Assembly (NCBI GenBank): GCA_964442735.1
Contig: CAYUAP010000007.1
Location: forward strand, 1-64,000
Source: JAUNBG01 sp964442735
GTDB taxonomy: Bacteria; Planctomycetota; Planctomycetia; Pirellulales; Thermoguttaceae
Length of the DNA stretch: 64,000 bases
Reading direction: 5' to 3'
Position numbers and translations under genes: made by a program. Positions 61,484 to 64,000 of the stretch are shown one piece after another. Under the pieces are notes generated by a model, which worked only from the letters and a program-made list of their open reading frames with translations, was not told the origin of the DNA and ran no database searches. How positions within the stretch are numbered: the first letter of the stretch is position 1; every line of letters begins with the position of its first letter.

Positions 61484-62317
61484 ATGAGTGATTTAATCAA
61501 CATCGAAGAGTTGGGTTCCCATGTATCAGATGGAACAACGTATCATCTTCCGGAGTTTTTCGGGCATCTTCCGCCGTTACCATCAATAGATATTTTTGGA
61601 TATGAGTTTCAGATCACTAAATATATGGTCATTGAGCTTGGCGTTGCGGTTCTAATGCTTCTTCTATTTGTACCACTGGCTTGGAAATTACGTTCAGGCA
61701 AACCGCTAAAAGGTCGTTATTGGAACCTGTTGGAAGTGTTTCTTTTATATCTGCGCGATGAAGTTATACGACCGTCTATTGGTAAAGACGCTGGTAAATT
61801 TGTCCCGTTTTTATGGACTTTGTTCTTTTTCATCCTTTTCTGTAATTTGGCAGGTCTGATTCCCTGGTTGGGTGGATCACCAACAGGATCGTTAGGGGTA
61901 ACCGTCGTAATGGCTATTTCCACCTTTCTTGTGGTGATAGGATCCGGAATGAAAAAATTCGGTATTATCGGTTTTTGGTTGGGTCAGGTTCCCAAGATGG
62001 ATCTTCCCGCCGCCCTGTCAATTATGCTAAAACCAATGTTATTCGGGATTGAAGTGGTTGGTCTTCTGATTAAACATTCCGTATTGGCCGTTCGTCTTTT
62101 AGCAAATATGTTTGCCGGACATCTGGTTCTAGCCGTTTTTTTGGCTTTTATAGCCGCTACAGCAAAAATAGTAGTTCTTTGGTTGGGTGTAACCGTAGCG
62201 AGTGTCGCTATGAGTGTTGCGCTGGACTGTTTGGAACTTTTTGTGGCTTTTTTACAAGCCTATATATTTATGTTTCTTTCGGCGTTATTCATTGGAATGG
62301 CGCAGCATCAGCATTGA
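61484..62317 (+). CDS. atpB: ATP synthase F0 subunit a
   Basis: The 277-residue membrane protein forms the proton half-channels of the F0 sector. The family pattern is clear: FVPFLWTLFFFILFCNLAGL, then the essential Arg in VRLLANMFAGHL, and FLQAYIFMFLSALFIG at the end. The N-terminal acidic, His-containing segment is usual. It lies in the order atpB-atpE-atpF-atpH. Confidence 0.97.
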   Translation: MSDLINIEELGSHVSDGTTYHLPEFFGHLPPLPSIDIFGYEFQITKYMVIELGVAVLMLLLFVPLAWKLRSGKPLKGRYWNLLEVFLLYLRDEVIRPSIGKDAGKFVPFLWTLFFFILFCNLAGLIPWLGGSPTGSLGVTVVMAISTFLVVIGSGMKKFGIIGFWLGQVPKMDLPAALSIMLKPMLFGIEVVGLLIKHSVLAVRLLANMFAGHLVLAVFLAFIAATAKIVVLWLGVTVASVAMSVALDCLELFVAFLQAYIFMFLSALFIGMAQHQH

Positions 62318-62351
62318 AAAGTAGTTTCAGAAACTTTAAGGAGAATTTTAC

Positions 62352-62678
62352 GTGAACAAGCTTTTGAAAATTTCAACCGTACTTTCAGTATTAGCCCTCT
62401 TTCTTCTTCCGGCAGCAGTTTTTGGTGCAGATGGCGCTGAAGGCGCTGCGGCCGCTACGAAAGGTGCAATCGACCTGTTGAGTATCGGTGTTGGTATTGT
62501 TATTATAGGCGCCGGTTATGGTATTGGTCAAATTGGAAAGAACGCTGTCGATGGAATGGCACGTCAGCCGGAAGCTGCAGGTCAAATCCAGACAGCAATG
62601 ATTATTTCCGCAGCGCTCATTGAAGGTGTTACGTTTTTTGCTTTAATTGTCTGTTTATTGGCCCTACTGTTCAAATAA
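62352..62678 (+). CDS. atpE: ATP synthase F0 subunit c
   Basis: The 108-residue protein starts at GTG with AAGGAG upstream. An N-terminal extension (about 1-26, ending VFGADGA) looks like a cleavable signal peptide. The two c-ring helices follow, with GAGYGIGQIGKNAVDG in the first, the ARQPEA loop, and the ion-binding Glu in ALIEGVTFFAL. Typical Na+ ligands (Gln in helix 1, EST in helix 2) are missing, so H+ coupling is inferred. Confidence 0.96.
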   Translation: MNKLLKISTVLSVLALFLLPAAVFGADGAEGAAAATKGAIDLLSIGVGIVIIGAGYGIGQIGKNAVDGMARQPEAAGQIQTAMIISAALIEGVTFFALIVCLLALLFK

Positions 62679-62732
62679 TGTTGTAAAATTTACACAAAAA
62701 CCGGTGGCTATATAATACAGGTGGATAATAAG

Positions 62733-63389
62733 ATGAAGCGAAACGACTTCAAAACCAATACAACGTTCTTGGCCCGTTTTAAGCGGAAATTGCCGTTATT
62801 GACGACCATTCTGTCTATAACAGCGTTTAGTTTATTGATGGCCGGAGTAGCGTTTGCTTCTGCGGAAGCTGGTGGAGCAAGTGACGCAAGTGCACTGAAT
62901 CCATTGGCCTCGTGGCGAGGTGACTTGGCGATTTGGACCGCGGTCGTCTTTTTAGGTCTTGTGTTCATTTTGGGCAAATTCGCGTTCAAGCCGATTGCCA
63001 AAGCCCTTGATGATCGGGAGCAGACCATGCATGATCGCGTTGCCGCCGCCGAAAAGGCAAATGCCGACGCAAAAGCTCTTTTAGAGCAGTATCAGCAAAA
63101 GCTGGCGAGTTCCGATCAAGAGGTGTCTCAATTAATTGCCAAGGCAAAAGAAGATGCCGAAAAAATGGCGGATTCAATTGTTGTCAAGGCAAAAGAGATG
63201 GCAGAAAACGAACACAAGAGAGCGTTAAAAGAAATAGAATCGGCGACAGACTCCGCACTTCAGGAATTGGCGACGAAAAGCGCCGATCTTGCAACATCCC
63301 TGGCAGGAAAGATTCTCAAAAAGGATATCGATTCTGCCACACACAGCGAGCTGATCAATGGAGCTATCAGCCAATTTTCCGGTAATTAA
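62733..63389 (+). CDS. atpF: ATP synthase F0 subunit b
   Basis: From the ATG at 62733 (AGGTGG 8 nt upstream; a GTG at 62721 overlaps that site) the product has 218 residues. A signal-like N-terminal helix (about 15-45, SLLMAGVAFASAEAG), then the membrane helix (about 72-92), then a long charged coiled coil (FKPIAKALDDREQTM onward) that forms the peripheral stalk. It is longer than E. coli b (156) because of the N-terminal leader. Confidence 0.94.
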   Translation: MKRNDFKTNTTFLARFKRKLPLLTTILSITAFSLLMAGVAFASAEAGGASDASALNPLASWRGDLAIWTAVVFLGLVFILGKFAFKPIAKALDDREQTMHDRVAAAEKANADAKALLEQYQQKLASSDQEVSQLIAKAKEDAEKMADSIVVKAKEMAENEHKRALKEIESATDSALQELATKSADLATSLAGKILKKDIDSATHSELINGAISQFSGN

Positions 63390-63418
63390 ATCCGGTAAAC
63401 AAGCGAGAGAGTGTTAAT

Positions 63419-64000
63419 ATGCCCTTGAATACACCCCAGGAACAGGACGCTCAGTTTGCGGCCGACTTCAGTGCGGACGTCACCAGAGAACAACTGGCAA
63501 GAGTCTATGCGGAAGCCCTATGTAATGCCTGTGCGGCCCAAAACGTTTCGGTTGATTTAATCCTTGAGGAATATAATTCTCTGATCCAGGATATCCTGAA
63601 CGTTTATCCGAAATATGAAGAAATACTTTCTTCTGCAATGGTGCCCATGGACGAAAAGTTCCGTATGATTCAACAGACTTTTGTTTCCGCAACCAATATT
63701 TTCATGAATTTCCTGAAGACATTGGCCCGGCGTGGACGTCTGGAACTGATTCGGGATATTTATCGCCAGACACTTTTGCTCAATAATAAAAACAAGGGAC
63801 GCATTCCCGTGTCGATTATTACGGCCGAACCTTTGGAACCGGCAACCGAGCAGTCAATGATTGCCCGGTTGGCAACCAAACTCGGCGGGGAACCGGAAAT
63901 AAGCGCCCACGTCGATCCTAATGTGATCGGCGGTATTATCGTTCGTGTCGGAGACACTGTCTACGACGCATCCCTAGCAACACAACTTAAAAATGTGCGC
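63419..64000 (+). CDS. atpH: ATP synthase F1 subunit delta (truncated by window end)
   Basis: An ATG at 63419 opens a frame that stays open to the window end (194 codons). It encodes MPLNTPQEQDAQF, then the helical N-domain (VYAEALCNACAAQNVSVDLI), then FLKTLARRGRLELIRDIYRQ, and the C-terminal signature DPNVIGGIIVRVGD followed by VYDASLATQL. This is the delta (OSCP) subunit, which joins the peripheral stalk to F1. It lacks only a few C-terminal residues. AtpA and the rest of F1 presumably follow. Confidence 0.95.
   Translation, partial: MPLNTPQEQDAQFAADFSADVTREQLARVYAEALCNACAAQNVSVDLILEEYNSLIQDILNVYPKYEEILSSAMVPMDEKFRMIQQTFVSATNIFMNFLKTLARRGRLELIRDIYRQTLLLNNKNKGRIPVSIITAEPLEPATEQSMIARLATKLGGEPEISAHVDPNVIGGIIVRVGDTVYDASLATQLKNVR

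Noticed and set aside
62352..62678. Sodium-coupled ATP synthase
   Set aside because: The c subunit lacks the Gln of helix 1 and the Glu-Ser-Thr ligand set. The E-G-V-T pattern fits H+ coupling better.

Overview
The window looks like a draft contig from a member of the Planctomycetota, probably a moderately AT-rich, host- or sediment-associated relative of the Pirellulales (the order is inference). The pointers are a prepilin-like DUF1559 protein with its partner lipoprotein, a zinc-ribbon/GYF membrane protein, a DUF6807 (PmoA-like) protein with a twin-arginine leader, a large surface protein with the N-terminal LEERQLLA motif, exported caspase-fold proteins, FG-GAP-like repeats and PPi-dependent phosphofructokinase. 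Two runs of exactly 100 N (9251-9350, 39199-39298) both fall inside tandem repeats, so they are scaffold gaps.

Layout. 0.2-8.5 kb: a minus-strand cassette of three exported proteins: a TPR-CHAT protein split by one nonsense codon, a caspase-family protein, and a smaller protein sharing the caspase protein's C-terminal domain. 9.5-21.5 kb: housekeeping and envelope genes (PPi-PFK, GYF protein, rnpA coupled to a thioredoxin lipoprotein, a three-module lipoprotein, DUF6807, guaB, a Pro/Thr-rich exported protein). 21.5-25.7 kb: a repeat-dense stretch around the DUF1559 prepilin and its lipoprotein. 25.8-30.5 kb: cdsA and a fused fatty-acyl-AMP ligase / acyl carrier protein / alpha-oxoamine synthase, which suggests synthesis of an unusual amino-lipid. 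31.5-39.1 kb: the phosphate regulon pstS-pstC-pstA-pstB-phoU-phoB-phoR on the minus strand, with 17-bp tandem arrays on both sides of pstS and a mobile-looking repeat between pstB and phoU. 40-47.4 kb: a lipase-like surface protein with RTX-like repeats, then a minus-strand pair of a YkvA-alpha/beta-hydrolase fusion and a DUF4838 protein. 47.6-56 kb: ferredoxin, sodium:solute symporter, tRNA-Leu(GAG), tRNA-Arg(CCG), HtrA protease, biotin ligase, two paralogous exported proteins and a small membrane protein. 56-60.3 kb: a metallophosphoesterase and a TolC-like lipoprotein. 60.7-64 kb: the start of the F-type ATP synthase operon (atpZ-like, atpI-like, atpB, atpE, atpF, atpH), cut by the window end.

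The intergenic space is dominated by two dispersed families with no coding capacity. Family A is about 120 bp, with two perfect stem-loops that both have AGA loops and with termini TATACT-N6-CGTTATAA in inverted orientation; there are about 12 copies. Family B is about 208 bp with imperfect terminal inverted repeats of about 43 bp; there are about eight copies, three of them in tandem. Short tandem arrays of 13-19 bp units are also frequent. The most interesting items are the exported caspase/CHAT cassette, the FAAL-ACP-oxoamine synthase fusion, the two repeat families and the arrays flanking pstS.
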